Counted from the stretch's first letter, positions 42,227-54,199 are shown. The stretch is DNA of 64,000 bases from Cranoglanis bouderius (GCA_023630585.1 CM042552.1:16254269-16318268), one strand, 5' to 3'. Program-made: numbers and translations. Notes: a model not told the origin generated them from the letters alone.

Positions 42227-42949
42227 CAGTGAGGGAAAAATTATTTGATCCCCTGCTGATATTGTACGTTTGCCCACTGACAAAGAAATGATCAGTCTAT
42301 AATTTTAATGGTAGGTGTATTTTAAGACAGAATAGAGAGACAGAATAACTACAAAAAAAATCCAGAAAAACGCATTTCAAAAAAGTTATAAATTGATTTG
42401 CATTTTAATGAATGAAATAAGTATTTGATCCCCAGGCTCCCAGGTGTCTTTTACACAGGTAATGAGCTGAGATTAGGAGCACTCTCTTAAAGGGAGTGCT
42501 CCTAATCTCAGCTTGTTACCTGTATAAAAGACACCTGTCCACAGAAGCAATCAATCAATCAGATTCCAAACTCTCCACCATGGTCAAGACCAAAGAGCTG
42601 TCCAAGGATGTCAGGGACAAGATTGTGGACTTACACAAGGCTGGAATGGGCTACAAGACCATCGCCAAGCAGCTTGGTGAGAAGGTGACAACAGTTGGTG
42701 CGATTATTTGCAAATGGAAGAAACACAAAATAACTGTCAGTCTCCCTCAGTCTGGGGCTTCATGCAAGAGCTCAAGTTTTCATGAAAACGGTGAGGAATC
42801 AGCCCAGAACTACACGGGAGGATCTTGTTAATGATCTCAAGGCAGCTGGGACCATAGTCACTAAGAAAACAAATGGTAACACACTACGACATGAAGGACT
42901 GAAATCCTGCAGCACCTGCAAGGTCCCCCTGCTCAAGAAAGCACATGTA

Positions 42950-44517
42950 TAGCCATGGCCAAAAGTTTTGAGAATGACACAAATATTAATTTTCACAAAG
43001 TCTACTGCTTCAGTGTTTTTAGATCTTTTTGTCAGATGTTACTAACTGTTACTGAAGTATAATCACAAGCATTTCATAAGTGTCAATGGCTTTTATTGAC
43101 AATTACATGAAGTTTTTGCAAAGAGTCAATATTTGCAGTGTTGACCCTTGTTTTTCAAGACCTCTGCAATTCGCCCTGGCATGCTGTCAATCAACTTCTG
43201 GGCCACATCCTGACTGATGGCAGTCCATTCTTGCATAATCAATGCTTGGAGTTTGTCAGAGTTTGTGGGTTTTTGTTTGTCCACCCGCCTCTTGAGGATT
43301 GACCACAAATTCTCAATGGGATTAAGGTCTGGGGAGTTTCCTGGCCATGGACCCAAAATGTTGATGTTTTGTTCCCTGAGCCACTTCGTTATCACTTTTG
43401 TCTTGTGACAAGGTGCCCCATCATGCTGGAAAAGGCATTGTTCGTCACCAAACTGTTGTTGGATGGTTGGGAGAAGTTGCTCTCTGAGGACGTTTTTGTA
43501 CCATTCTTTATTCATGGCTGCGTTCTTAGGCAAAATTCTGAGTGAGCACACTCCCTTGGCTGAGAAGCAACCACACACATGAGTGGTCTCAGGATGCTTT
43601 ACTGTTGGCATGACACAGGACTGATGGTAGCGCTAACCTTTTCTTCTCCGGACAAGCTTTTTTCCAGATGGCCCAAACAATCGGAAAGGGGAGAAAATGA
43701 CATTACCCCAGTCCTCAGCAGTCCAATCCCTGTACTTTTTGCAGAATAGCAGTCTGTCCCTGATGTTTTTCCCGGAGAGAAGTGGCTTCTTTGCTGCCCT
43801 TCTTGACACCAGGCCATCCTCCAAAAGTCTTCGCCTTACTGTGCGTGCAGATGCATTCACACCTGCCTGCTGCCATTCCTGAGCAAGCTCTGCACTGGTG
43901 GTGCCCCAATCCCGCAGCTGAATCAACTTTAGGAGACGGTCCTGGCGCTTGCTGGACTTTCTTGGGCGCCCTGAAGCCTTCTTCATAACAGTTGAACCTC
44001 TCTCCTTGAAGGTCTTGATGATCTGATAAATGGTTGATTTAGGTGCAATCTTACTAGCAGCAATATCCTTGCCTGTGAATCCCTTTTTGTGCAAAGCAAT
44101 GATGGCTGCACGTGTTTCCTTGCAGGTAACCATAGTTAACAGAGGAAGAACAATAATTTCAAGTACCACCCTCCTTTTAAAGCTTCCAGTCTGTTATTCT
44201 AACTCAATCAGCATGACAGAGTGATCTCCAGCCTTGTCCTCATTAACACTCTCACCTGTGTTAACGAGAGAATCACTGACATGATATCAGCTGGTCCTTT
44301 TGTGGAAGGGCTGAAATGCAGTGGACATGTTTTTTTGGGATTAAGTTCATTTTCATGGCAAAGAGGGACTTTGAAATTAATTGCAATTCATCTGATCACT
44401 CTTCATAACATTCTGGAGTATATGCAAATTGCCATCATAAAAACTGAGGCAGCAGACTTTGTAAAAATGAATATTTGTGTCATTCTCAAAACTTTTGGCC
44501 ACAGCTGTACAGGCCCG
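42950..44517 (-). mobile_element. Nested Tc1-like transposon, family H
   Basis: 1568 bp, inserted at TA (42948-42949 and 44518-44519) inside family G. TIRs TAGCCATGGCCAAAAGTTTT and CAGCTGTGGCCAAAAGTTTT (complement strand). The transposase is on the - strand. Nesting shows it is younger than the family-G copy. Confidence 0.92.
43126..44133 (-). pseudogene. Transposase of the family-H Tc1, one stop and one small deletion
   Basis: Reads MVTCKETRAAIIALHKKGFT from 44133, continues through SGRPRKSSKRQDRLL and SRRAAKKPLLSGKN, then NPIENLWSILKRRV near the end, and stops at 43126. The frame is kept throughout except for one in-frame TAG at 43633-43635. At the first catalytic site the family's FSDES is reduced to FSP: three codons including the catalytic Asp are missing. 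The second Asp (QHDGAPCHKTK) and the Glu (NPIENLW) remain. It would be inactive even without the stop. The copy is otherwise well preserved. Confidence 0.88.
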
Positions 44518-45362
44518 TCTGAAGTTTGCCAATGAACATCTGAATGATTCAGAGGAGAACTGGGTGAAAGTGTTGTAGTCAGATGAGACCAAAATCGAGC
44601 TCTTTGGCATCAACTCAACTCGCTGTGTTTGGAGGAGGAGGAATGCTGCCTCTGACCCCAAGAACACCATCCCCACCGTCAAACATGGAGGTGGGAACAT
44701 TATGATTTGGGGGTGTTTTTCTGCTAAGTGGACAGGACAACTGCACCGCATCAAAGGGACAATGGACGGGGCCATGTACCGTCAAATCTTGGGTGAGAAC
44801 CTCCTTCCCTCAGCCAGGGCTGAAATGAAAATGGGTCGTGGATGGGTATTCCATCATGACAATGACCCAAAACACACAGCCAAGGCAACAATGGAGTGGC
44901 TCAAGAAGAAGCACATTAAGGTCCTGAAGTGGCCTAGCCAGTCTCCAGACCTTTAATCCCATAGAAAATCTGTGGAGAGAGCTGAAGGTTCGAGTTGCCA
45001 AACGGCAGCCTCGAGACCTTAATGACTTGGAGAGGATCTGCAAAGAGGAGTGGGACAAAATCCCTCCTGAGATGTGTGCAAACCTGGTGGCCAACTTCAA
45101 GAAACATCTGACCTCTGTGATTGCCAACAAGGGTTTTGCCACCAAGTAGTAAGTCGAAGGGGTCAAATACTTATTTCACTCATTAAAATGCAAATCAATT
45201 CATAACTTTTTTGAAATGTGTTTTTCTGGATTTTTTTTGTTGTTATTCTGTCTCTCACTGTTAAAATACACCTACCATCAAAATTATAGACTGATCATTT
45301 CTTTGTCAGTGGGCAAACGTACAAAATCAGCAGGGGATCAAATAATTTTTTCCCTCAATGTA

Positions 45363-45911
45363 TTTATGTAACTCGAGACATACATCTTGAATCCCTTTTC
45401 TTTTTTTACTTCTCGGTGCAGAAGAGGAAGCAATGTACATTATTAACAGTGATACTTAGCAGATATTGTAGAGATCTTGTGAAGAAAGGCAAGCCATGTT
45501 TTCTTTTACATCCGGACCAACCAAGAGACTGGCAGAAGCTGTTGTGCACACATTAATTATATTGGATTAGGTTGGGTGCATTCTACTGTATTCACTGAGA
45601 GTTGCCATAAAATATTTTTTTTTAGGTTCTCTTAATTTGGGATTTCTGTGTTTCCTTTTGATATGTTTTGCTAATTGTGCTTATTTTTTTTTAACTATGC
45701 TATGTTGCATTAATAGTCTTATGTATGCGTGTTTTACTGAAACAAATTCACTGAAAGCTCTGGCAGATATGGCAATAAATTAAACACAATTTACAAATAC
45801 ATTTTTTTCCTCAAAAAATGATGAGCATTAACTTCTGCTAATGGGTATGCTGAAAGTGGGAGTTGTTCACCATTTTCCCTAACCATTGCTCTCTGTGCAT
45901 TTATCCTACAG
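45363..45911. other. Intron 62, last part; nothing recognised
   Basis: AT-rich with T runs. No repeat end is recognised. The acceptor before exon 63 is atcctacag. Confidence 0.5.
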
Positions 45912-45973
45912 CCACCAGACACAAACAACGTGTTGGGACCATCCAAAAATGGCTGAATTGTACCAGTCCTTAG
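45912..45973 (+). CDS. dmd: dmd exon 63 equivalent (second half of WW domain)
   Basis: 62 nt, the size of human exon 63. With two bases from the previous exon it reads NHQTQTTCWDHPKMAELYQS and L. TTCWDHPKM holds the second signature Trp of the WW domain and is invariant in the family. The donor is TAG|gtaagt. Both exon 62 and the Dp71-type exon at 32976 end in AA, so either can be spliced here in frame. Confidence 0.96.
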
Positions 45974-47370
45974 GTAAGTAGGTTTTTATTTGCATATCAA
46001 GGCATCTGATTTTAGAGAAACAAACCCTGGAACAGGTTGCAGTGTGACTTAATTGTTGTGCAAAATGTTGAGGTCAGATGAAACAGGTATGCGGATTATT
46101 TTTCCAGTAAATTCTTCCAGTATGAAAGATGTAATGCGTACTGTTACTCATCAAGCTTCCTCTTCCTCTTCTTCTTCATTTTGTTACAGTGCTTGCAAAG
46201 TGAGCACTCTCTTGGTATTTTTCTTACATCTTTCTCTTTTTAGCCCTGCCCGCTAATTTCTGATTTTTTTTTTTTGTTGTTGTTGTTAATTTGCATAATA
46301 TGCAAAACCTATTTTTGTAGGTTTCTCCTCCTAGGATCACAATATTGGTGTCAAACTACTTGGGGGAGTCTCCTTTTCAAAAGTTGTTAAAATCATATTG
46401 AAATTGTAAAAAATATGGCTGACACATGGCAATCAATTCATATGAGGCAGAGCATATTTCACTCAAACAGCTGTAATACATGACTGCTTGTGTGCATTCA
46501 CACAAAATGTGAAACCCTATTGTGGTCATAAACAAAAATTTGGGGTGTGATCATAAACGTTTCCGTAGCACTGAAGTTTTGACGGGGTAGGGTCGCTGGC
46601 CCTACGCCCAACCCTCCTCCTTTCTCAGCCGGGCTTGGGACCGTCCATGGCGGAGTTGATGCGCCGCCCAATGCGGCCGCCCAGTGCGCCGAACGGCACA
46701 GGAGGATCTAAGTCTAAGTCTAAGTATAAGTGATCATCAACAGGAGGCAGAGCTAAGGTCAAATAAATGTTTTTCAACACCGTAAGTCAAAATACTCATG
46801 GGATGCTCAACCTCAGTATTTTAAAAAAATTTACTGAAATATATGGAAAAGCAGTATGCTGCCACATGCCAGTCAGTCCTAGGAGGGTGGAGCTTCAGTT
46901 ACTCAAACACCTATAATTAAGGACTGGTTTGGTGAATTTGAATGAAAGTTGAGTGGTATGTTTTCTGCAAAGTTTTGAGGACATTTGCCAAGAGTTATGT
47001 TTACATAATTGTTTATCAGGATCAGTATGTCTGATTTGCAGGTGTTAATAGAAAATTCCTATTTGATCTGATTAATTGATCCAAGCCATAAAAAAAAATC
47101 CATTTTGAACGATTTGGCCCACTGACATTTATGATAATTTCATAATATGCAAAACTTATACACAGTAGAGACTTCTTTATTTATCTTTATTTCTACTGCA
47201 GTAAATGTAAAGCTCATAATACTAGAATATTTAAATGACCATTGTCAAGATTTATTTTCCTTACATGTAAAAACAGCTGAGAAGTATCAATAAAATCCAT
47301 TTGGAGTCTTGTTTTACAAAATGGTAATGGGCTCTGGATTTAATAAAATAAATGTGACAAAAGGCGCTAT
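45974..47370. other. Intron 63, first part
   Basis: Mostly unassigned AT-rich sequence with a CTT-rich microsatellite at 46158-46176. A GC-rich LINE 3' end lies at 46575-46735 (annotated separately). Confidence 0.4.
46575..46735 (+). repeat. LINE 3' end with TAAGTC tail
   Basis: GC-rich (ggtcgctggccctacgccca, gcgccgcccaatgcggccgc) and ending in a short TAAGTC repeat. A GC-rich 3' UTR followed by a simple-repeat tail fits a non-LTR retrotransposon terminus. The clade is not identified. Confidence 0.5.
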
Positions 47371-48054
47371 ATAGTATCTCACAAAAGTGAGTACACCCCT
47401 CACATTTTTGTAAATATTTTATGTCTTTTCATGGGACAACACTGATGAAATGACACTTTGCTACAATGTAAAGTAGTGAATGTACAGCTTGTATAACTGT
47501 GTAAATTTGCTGTCCCCACAAAATAACTCAACACACAGCCATTAATGTCTAAACTGCTGGCAACAAAAGTCACAAAACTGTGAAGCATGGTGGTGGAAAT
47601 GTTATGGGTTGGCGTTGCTTCACTGCCTCAGGGATTGGACTGCTTGTATTAATAGTTTAATATATTTATCAATTAACAAAATGCAAAGGGAGTGAACAGA
47701 AGAAAAATCTAAATCAAATCAATATTTGGTGTGACCACTCTCTTCAAAACAGCATAAATTCTTCTAGGTACACTTGCACAAAGTCAGGGATTTTGTAGGC
47801 ATATAGTCAGGTGTATGATTAAACAATTATACCAAACAGGTACTAATGATAATCAATTCTATATGTAGGTTCAAACACAATCATTAGCTGAAACAGAAAC
47901 AGCTGTGTAGGAGGAATAAAACTGGGTGAGGAACAGCGAGGAAACGGGGCTAAGCGACTCAACTATGCACGAAAACGCAGAAACTGGGGTGCAGGCAAAT
48001 AGCAACAGGTGCTCTGGACTAATGAGTCAAAATTTTACATATTTGCCTTAGGGT

Positions 48055-48190
48055 TGTCAAAAGTACCTGTACTTCGGTACCAAGTCAGTACTCAAAATTA
48101 AAGTTGACGGTACCAGATTTTCACAAGTACCGGTAGTACCGAGTACCGGGTCAACCCGGTACTGATGTGCTGTCTGACAGGTAGTCAGTC
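48055..48190. repeat. GTACC-rich non-autonomous element piece
   Basis: Repeated ggtacc/gtaccg motifs (acttcggtaccaagtcagta, agtaccggtagtaccgagta). The imperfect dyad is typical of one end of a common fish non-autonomous DNA element. Only one end is recognised. Confidence 0.45.
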
Positions 48191-48879
48191 GGGAACTTTT
48201 CATAGGTGTAGTGTGCAATTATGGTAGCGGTTGCATTATGGATGTTGTAGCATAGTTTAATTCAACTGTAGGATTACTTAATGGTTAGCATACGCGTGTG
48301 TAACGCTAATACGGCCTTATTAACCATTTAATTCTTTTAAAAACATCCATGGCCCGCTGGTGGACCACCGGGTTGTTAAGTGTAAAACTATACTATGTAC
48401 ACAGCTGCTGTGTTTACGAAGGTACTCATGCAATATTTCTTTCGAAAGCTACGATTGTTGTGCTTCGATTGATATAAACCAACACTTACACAACTGAGGC
48501 AACTCACCTATGAAGCCTCATAGTAGTCCACTGATCCATAACGTCCCAACAAAAACAGTCTTGTTACACTGGCAAAGGTCCAAATGATCCAATTAAGGGT
48601 ACATTTACACGACAATGGTTTTCTAAAAAATGGGAAAGTTTTTCCTTTGCGTTTTTGAAAAGTTTCGCGTACAGTCGACAATGTTGTCAAAACAATCCCT
48701 GTTCACACGGATCCATGAAAACAACTAAAAACGCAGTATTATGCAGCACAAACACAGTCCTGTAGTCCGCCATTGTAGTTTTGAATGTTTTTTTAAAGGG
48801 GGGTGATTCTTTTCTATACCCACTGTATACCAAACAGGTGCTAATGATCATCAATTCAATATGTAGGTTGAATACGTCA

Positions 48880-48884
<5 letters not shown>

Positions 48885-48931
<47 letters not shown>

Positions 48932-48947
48932 ATGTATATATATATAG
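48885..48947 (+). repeat. TG microsatellite
   Basis: A run of TG from about 48890 to 48924 continuing into TATG/TATA repeats. It separates two Tc1 fragments. Confidence 0.9.
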
Positions 48948-49391
48948 TTGAACCGAAAGTGGACCTTTCAACAGGATAATGATCCTAAGCACACTAGCAA
49001 ATCCATCAAGGATTGGCTCAGAAAGAAGAAATGGTGGATTATAGAATAGCCTAGTCAAAGCCTGGATTTGAAATGTTGTGGGGGGGGTGCATGCAAGAAA
49101 ACCCTCAAATCTTGCAACTCCAGCAAGCCTGCTGGGCAATTATGCTAAACTCCTACAAGAAGTTATTTCTGCTAAAGGGGGTAATACCACCTTCTGAGGC
49201 CAAGGGTGTACTTACTTTTTCCACAGAAGACTATCACATCTATTGATGTGAAAAAAATAATAAATAAAATAAAATCCATGAGGTGTACTTATTCTTTCAC
49301 ATGACTGTATATTTATTATATATAAATATCGGGATGAGTGCACCCTCCTTCAATTATATGTTTCTATTTATCAGGGTCTAAATAAGAATTA

Positions 49392-50265
49392 CAGTGCCCT
49401 GCACTAATATTGGCATCCTTGGTAAATATGAGCAAAGGCGGCTGTGAAAAATTGTCTTTATTGTTTAACCTTTTGATTTTTTGTTTAAAAAAAAAAATCA
49501 CAAAAATGCTCTGCTCTCATGGATATCAAACAATTGCAAACAAAACACAGGTTTATCAAAAAAAAAAATCTTTGTTAAATATAGGTGTGCAACAATCAGT
49601 CAATTTACAATTTAATTTTACAGTTTAATCAATACTTTGTGCTACCTCCCTTTGCCAAGATAGCAGCTCTAAGTCTTCTCCTATAATGCCTGATGAGGTT
49701 GGAGAATACATGGAAATGGATCTGAGACCATTTCTCCATACAGAATCTCTCCAGATCCTTCAAATTTTGAGGTCCACACTGGTGGACTCTCCTCTTCAAG
49801 GTTTCAAGTCAGGGGACTGGGATGGCCGTGGCAGGACCATGATTTTATGGTCAGTAAACCATTTTTGTGTTAATTTTGATGTATGTTTTGGATCATTGCC
49901 CTGCTGCAAGATCCAACCACAGCCCATTTTAAGCTTTTTGGCAGAGGCTGTCAGGTTTTCATTTAATATCTGTTGATAGTCCATGATGCCATGTATCCTA
50001 TCAAAATGTCCATGTCCTCTGGCAGAAAAACAGCCCAAAACATTAAAGAGCCACCACCATATTTAACTGCAGGCATGAGGTACTTTTCCATATGGCTACC
50101 TCTCTGTGTGCGCCAGGATTTTTTCTTGAAAATCTTCCAAACAACTTGTGGTGATGTAGGTGAATTTTTTGAACAAACGAGCAAAAGGTTAAACAATAAA
50201 GACAAGTTTTCACAGCCTTCTTTGCTCATATTTACCAAGGGTGCCCATATTAGTGGAGGGCACTA
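49392..50265 (-). mobile_element. Tc1-like element, family I, internally deleted
   Basis: 874 bp between TA duplications (49390-49391, 50266-50267). TIRs CAGTGCCCTGCACTAATATT and near complement. On the - strand 49796-50038 encodes WILQQGNDPKHTSKLTQKWF and PSQSPDLKP, the second catalytic region (Asp replaced by Gly). 49963-50238 adds AVKYGGGSLMFWAVFLPE. The 5' half of the transposase and the final Glu region are deleted. Confidence 0.82.
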
Positions 50266-50267
50266 TA

Positions 50268-50701
50268 TGTGGTATTCACCAACGTCTATAAACAAACAAA
50301 TAACCTCAGATTTTTTTCCTAAAGTGGGGTTGAGGTCAAGGCTCTCTGGTGGTCACTCAAGTTCTTCCACACCAACATCAGTAAACCATGTCTTTATGGG
50401 CCTTGTTTTGTGCTCAGATGCATTGTCATAGTGGAACAGGTTTGCGCTCGGCCTATTAGTTCCAGTGATGGGAAGTCATAATACTACAGCATGCAAAGAC
50501 ATTCTTGACAGTTGTGTACTTCCAACTTTGTGGCAACAGTCTGGGGAAGAACCACATATGGGTGTGATGGTCAGGTGTCCTCTTGAGTCTTCGAACACCA
50601 AGTACAATATAAGCAATAATGACTAAATGTTATTCTAATTGACACAATTCAGGCTTTGGTGTCGCATTTGTCATTTAATAATAACAATGTCTACTTTACA
50701 G
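50268..50701 (-). mobile_element. Tc1-like fragment and intron 63 end
   Basis: 50320-50600 carries decayed Tc1-type sequence: tgctcagatgcattgtcata corresponds to a QQDNA-like motif on the - strand, and accacatatgggtgtgatgg is a common terminal stretch. The acceptor before exon 64 is ctactttacag. Confidence 0.5.
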
Positions 50702-50776
50702 CGGATCTCAACAATGTAAGATTTTCAGCATACAGAACAGCAATGAAGTTGCGGAGGCTGCAGAAAGCTCTGTGCT
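50702..50776 (+). CDS. dmd: dmd exon 64 equivalent (start of EF-hand region)
   Basis: 75 nt, as in human exon 64. It reads ADLNNVRFSAYRTAMKLRRL and QKALC, among the most conserved strings in the family. TAMKLRR follows dystrophin (utrophin has TAIKIRR). The donor is GCT|gtgagt. Phase 1 on both sides. Confidence 0.97.
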
Positions 50777-50843
50777 GTGAGTCCATTTCAAATTGAATGC
50801 TAATTTCAGGTACACTGATGACTAAATAATAGAATTATATTTA

Positions 50844-51379
50844 CTAACCCCATTTCCATAAAAGTTGCAATTTTTTTCTAAAATGCAACAGATACAAAAA
50901 TCTGTGATTTGTCAAGTCTCTTGAAACAAAAATACAAAGAAAAGATATTCAATGTTTTCACTGACCAACTTAATTGTATTTTGTAAATATAACAAATTTA
51001 GAATTTGATCCCTTCAACAAACTCAAAAACAGAAGCATGTTTAGCACTGTTACATCAGCCTTCCTTTTAATTACACTTTTTAATCGTTTGGGAACTGAGG
51101 ATACTAGTTGTTGCAGTTTTGCTAGTGGAATTTTTGCCCATTCTTGCTTGATACAAGACTTCAGCTGCTCAACAGTCCTTGGTCGCCATTGTTGAAGGCA
51201 TCAAATTCTAAATTGGTTTATATTTACAAAATACAATTAAGTTGGTCATTGAATATCTTTTCTTTGTACTTTTGTGAATTAATTAAAGTTTCAAGAGACT
51301 TGACAAATCACAGATTTTTGTTTTTATTGCATATTGGATTCATAGAAAAAATCCCAACTTTTATGGAAATGGGGTTAGT
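50844..51379. repeat. Non-autonomous element with long inverted repeats
   Basis: Ends ACTAACCCCATTTCCATAAA and its complement (tttatggaaatggggttagt). The two arms share aatctgtgatttgtcaag, aagtctcttgaaac and ttgaatatctttt-type blocks over about 180 bp. The middle has no coding capacity, although it resembles a Tc1 interior (ttgttgcagttttgctagtg). It lies wholly in intron 64. Confidence 0.75.
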
Positions 51380-51778
51380 ACCACTTTTGTATATTTTATC
51401 CAGAATCACCTGAAAACCAAATGAGATCCCACATGAGTAAAACTTTTTTTAGTACTTCAGCAAACCAGCAGTGTAGATATATATTTAGAGGTTTGCCCCA
51501 TATATATGACCAGCGTTGTTCAGGGGTCTTAATCAAAACACAGAATTATTATATGCATAATGCTGCCCTATGACTACTAATGAAAATATAACTCTTAATA
51601 GTATTATGTTTTGTTTTGGTTTTTTTAATCATAGTTTGATGCATTGGAAATAAAACATAAGGTAGTGGAAATGATGAAGCATGGGGGCATTTTATTAGGA
51701 AGCTGAACCTTACTATCATATTGTACTTTATGCTGTGCTTATCTTATTGTACTACCTACTTACTATCTCATTGTGCAG
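51380..51778. other. Intron 64, last part; nothing recognised
   Basis: AT-rich intron with no recognised repeat. Acceptor cattgtgcag. Confidence 0.5.
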
Positions 51779-51980
51779 TGGACCTATTGGGGATGTCAGT
51801 AGCATGTGAAGCCTTTGAACAGCACAGCCTGAAACAGAACGAGCAGTTCATGGATATCCTACAGGTGATAAGCTGTCTGACAAGTATCTATGACCGTTTG
51901 GAGCAGCAGCATAGCAGCCTTGTGAACGTTCCTCTGTGTGTGGACATGTGTCTGAACTGGTTGCTGAACGTTTATGACAC
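51779..51980 (+). CDS. dmd: dmd exon 65 equivalent (EF-hand region)
   Basis: 202 nt, as in human exon 65. It reads LDLLGMSVACEAFEQHSLKQ, NEQFMDILQVISCLTSIYDR and ends VPLCVDMCLNWLLNVYDT. MDILQ-I and SLVNVPLCVDMCLNWLLNVYD are dystrophin signatures, and the LKQN-Q-MDI part separates it from utrophin. This begins the first EF-hand-like fold that, with the WW and ZZ domains, makes the dystroglycan-binding unit. The donor is CAC|gtatgt. Confidence 0.97.
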
Positions 51981-52736
51981 GTATGTACCATTTTATTTTT
52001 ACTTTTAGAGCAGATATTTATGTATCTGATTTCTATTTCATGTTTTCACATGTCTAAACATGTGCTGACTTAAATAGCTATTGGAACTTTCTACAATTGT
52101 CAAACCCAATAGAGTTCATATGTGGCTTGCAAATATTTGTTTTTCATAAATTTTCTTATCTCCAGCTGTCAAACCAAATGCTTTATGAGCTGTTTTAACA
52201 TGCACTGCAATTTTTCAAACTCTATTTCATTATATAGTATAATGTGATGTGAACGTTAGAAAAATGAGCATTACGTGATATTTTGAGCACACGTTTCCTT
52301 TTCAAACAAAGGTTAGTAAAAATAAATAGATTTTTTTGTTTTCTTCTACAAAAAAACTAATTTTAAACCTATATTAATATTCCATAGCAAGAATAATTAA
52401 CATCAGTTAACCATATTTGTTAGGGATGCCACCAAATGATTTCAGCCAGAAAAGGAAAAAGTGTGAAAAACATTTTGATCTCAAAAGAGCTTAAACAGGC
52501 CTACAACACTAACGCTTTACAGATAATGTTAATGCAATGATAATTAGTACATGATTAAATGTTTTTTTCTCTGATGTGTTCAAGCCCTTTTTGTTTACAC
52601 TCCTTAAACTTGAAATGATAGACATTTCTTTTTCCTGTCTTATTTGAGCTATAGGTTCTGGGCGGTTAAATCATTTGTTGTGTTTTTGGTAAATCACGAG
52701 CAGAGAAAAATTGTAGCATATTTGCACATTACTATA
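51981..52736. other. Intron 65, first part; nothing recognised
   Basis: AT-rich intron. No repeat or motif is recognised. Confidence 0.5.
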
Positions 52737-52857
52737 CGGTCATGTGAAAAAAATAAGTACACCCCGTGGAAATGGCTTTTTTTAATTTAAAAAAACATAT
52801 TTGGACAAGCAAACATTTAATCCTTTTTGAAACAGTGCCTGTTAATAAAGTAAGCGG

Positions 52858-53030
52858 ACTGCACTGCATGTAGCGCCTTTTAACCTTAGCGGTTCTACAA
52901 AGCACTTTACACAGTTTCTCATTCACCCATTCTCTCTCTCACACACACACCAATGGGAGCAGAGCTGCCATGCAAGGCGCTAGCCTGCCATCGGGAGCAA
53001 CTTGGGGTTCAGTGTCTTAAAATAAAGGTG
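52858..53030 (-). repeat. LINE-type 3' end piece inside Tc1 family E
   Basis: Contains gtagcgccttttaacc, aaagcactttacacagtttc, cattcacccattctctctct and gggagcaacttggggttcag. This is a widespread fish non-LTR element end in reverse orientation. A related tail, in + orientation, lies at 58225-58262. Confidence 0.55.
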
Positions 53031-53320
53031 ATACACTTTACCAAATTACATAAAATTTCATTTTGTAGTAATTTTCACAATTTAAATTAACAAAAAAACA
53101 AAACAAACAAAAAAAAAAACAGATCAGTCACATGGAAAAAGTAAGTACACCCCTACATTTATCACACCTTCAAATCCATCAAATTAGAATCAGGTGTTTG
53201 ATTTGGGTGCCAGTGATTAGAACCTGCTTAGGGAGTGCAGGTGGAACCTGTCACATTTAAACCTCTTACATCTAGTGTCTGGTGTTTCTTTTGTTATTGA
53301 GAATGTGGGGTGTCATCATG

Positions 53321-54199
53321 CCAAGATCTAAAGAGTTCTATAAGGCCTTCAGAAAAAAGCTGGTTGGTACCTATGTGTCCGGCAAGGGATTTATAAAGAT
53401 CTCCAAATTATTTGAAATACATCATTCCACTGTAAGGAAAATCTACAAGTGGCGCAGTTTTCAAATGACTGCCAATTTGTCCAGGACTGGCCATCCTAGC
53501 AAATTCAGCCCAAGAGCAGACCGTCTGATGCAAAAACAAGTCTCCAAGAACCCCAACATTTCATTACAGGATCTGCTAGTAAGTCTTGCAACTGTTGGTG
53601 TCAAAATGCATGCTTCTACAATCAGAAAGAGATTGCACAAATTTGACCTGCATGGGAGACGTGCCAGGAAAAAGCCTTTGCTGTCTAAAAAGAACATTAG
53701 AGCAAGACTACAGTTTGCCAATGAGCATATAGGCAAAGACCAAGCCTTTTGGAATAATGTGCTCTGGACAGACGAATCAAAGACAGCTTTTCAGGAGATG
53801 CACCTCATACCAACTGTAAAGTACGGTGGTGGAAATGTTATGGTTTGGGGTTGCTTTGCTGCCTCAAGGACTGGACAGCTTGCGTTCATTGATTCAACCA
53901 TGCATTCTGCGTCATATCAAAGAGTGCTTGAAGATAATGTGAGGCCATCTGTGCAAAAGTTGTAGTTGAACCGAAAGTGGACCTTTCAACAGGATAATCA
54001 TCCTAAGCACACTAGCAAATCCTCCAAGGAATGGCTCAAAAAGAAGAAATGGCGGGTTATGGAATGGCCTAGTCAAAGCCTGAATTTGAATCCCTTTGAA
54101 ATCTTGTGGGGGGATTTGAAACAGGTAGTACATGCAAGAAAACCCTCAAATCTTGCAACTGAAAGAATATTGCATGAAAGAGTGATCAAAAATTCCTGA
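53321..54199 (+). pseudogene. Transposase of Tc1 family E, one in-frame stop
   Basis: The coding sequence starts MPRSKEFYKAFRKKLVGTYV, with helix-turn-helix FIKISKLFEIHHSTVRKI, linker SRTGHPSKF and RRARKKPLLSKKN. It then has LWTDESK (first Asp), a deletion of about 20 codons, GGGNVMVWGCFAAS and FQQDNHPKHTSK (second Asp). The catalytic Glu is in LNPFEILWGDL. A TAG at 53963-53965 interrupts the frame and reading resumes directly after it. The end (54140-54199) is frameshifted. It keeps D, D and E but not the block after TDESK. Confidence 0.85.

Larger units (their letters stand above)
42580..45150 (+). pseudogene. Transposase of the family-G Tc1, interrupted
   Basis: Starts MVKTKELSKDVRDKIVDLHK with helix-turn-helix MGYKTIAKQLGEKVTTVGAI. 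A frameshift near 42760 and a deletion follow. The gene is cut at 42949 by the nested element and resumes at 44520 with LKFANEHL. The first catalytic motif survives as SDETKIELFG but is preceded by VL-(stop)-SDET, since TGG became TAG at about 44577. HHDNDPKHTAK is present. A T insertion near 44955 shifts the frame before NPIENLW. It ends at 45148-45150. Inactive. Confidence 0.88.
42227..45360 (+). mobile_element. Tc1-like transposon, family G, carrying a nested Tc1
   Basis: TA on both sides (42225-42226, 45361-45362). TIRs start CAGTGAGGGAAAAAATTATT and its near complement, about 200 bp long, with GCACTCTCTTAAAGGGAGTGC as an internal palindrome at 42479-42499. It is split at 42950-44517 by a family-H element on the opposite strand. 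Without that insert the element would be about 1.57 kb. Elements with these ends are found across fishes. Confidence 0.92.
47371..49310. mobile_element. Cluster of decayed Tc1-like fragments
   Basis: 47375-47660: TIR-like tatctcacaaaagtgagtac and a fragment with ggtggaaatgttatgggttg (Tc1 GGNVMxWGC coding, +). 47660-48040: another family with ggtgtgaccactctcttcaa. 48790-48825: solo family-A end (gggtgattcttttctatacc). 48947-49307 (+): 3' part of family E with ggacctttcaacaggataat (FQQDN) and the terminal ggtgtacttattctttcaca. The fragments interrupt one another and cannot be fully resolved. Confidence 0.65.
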
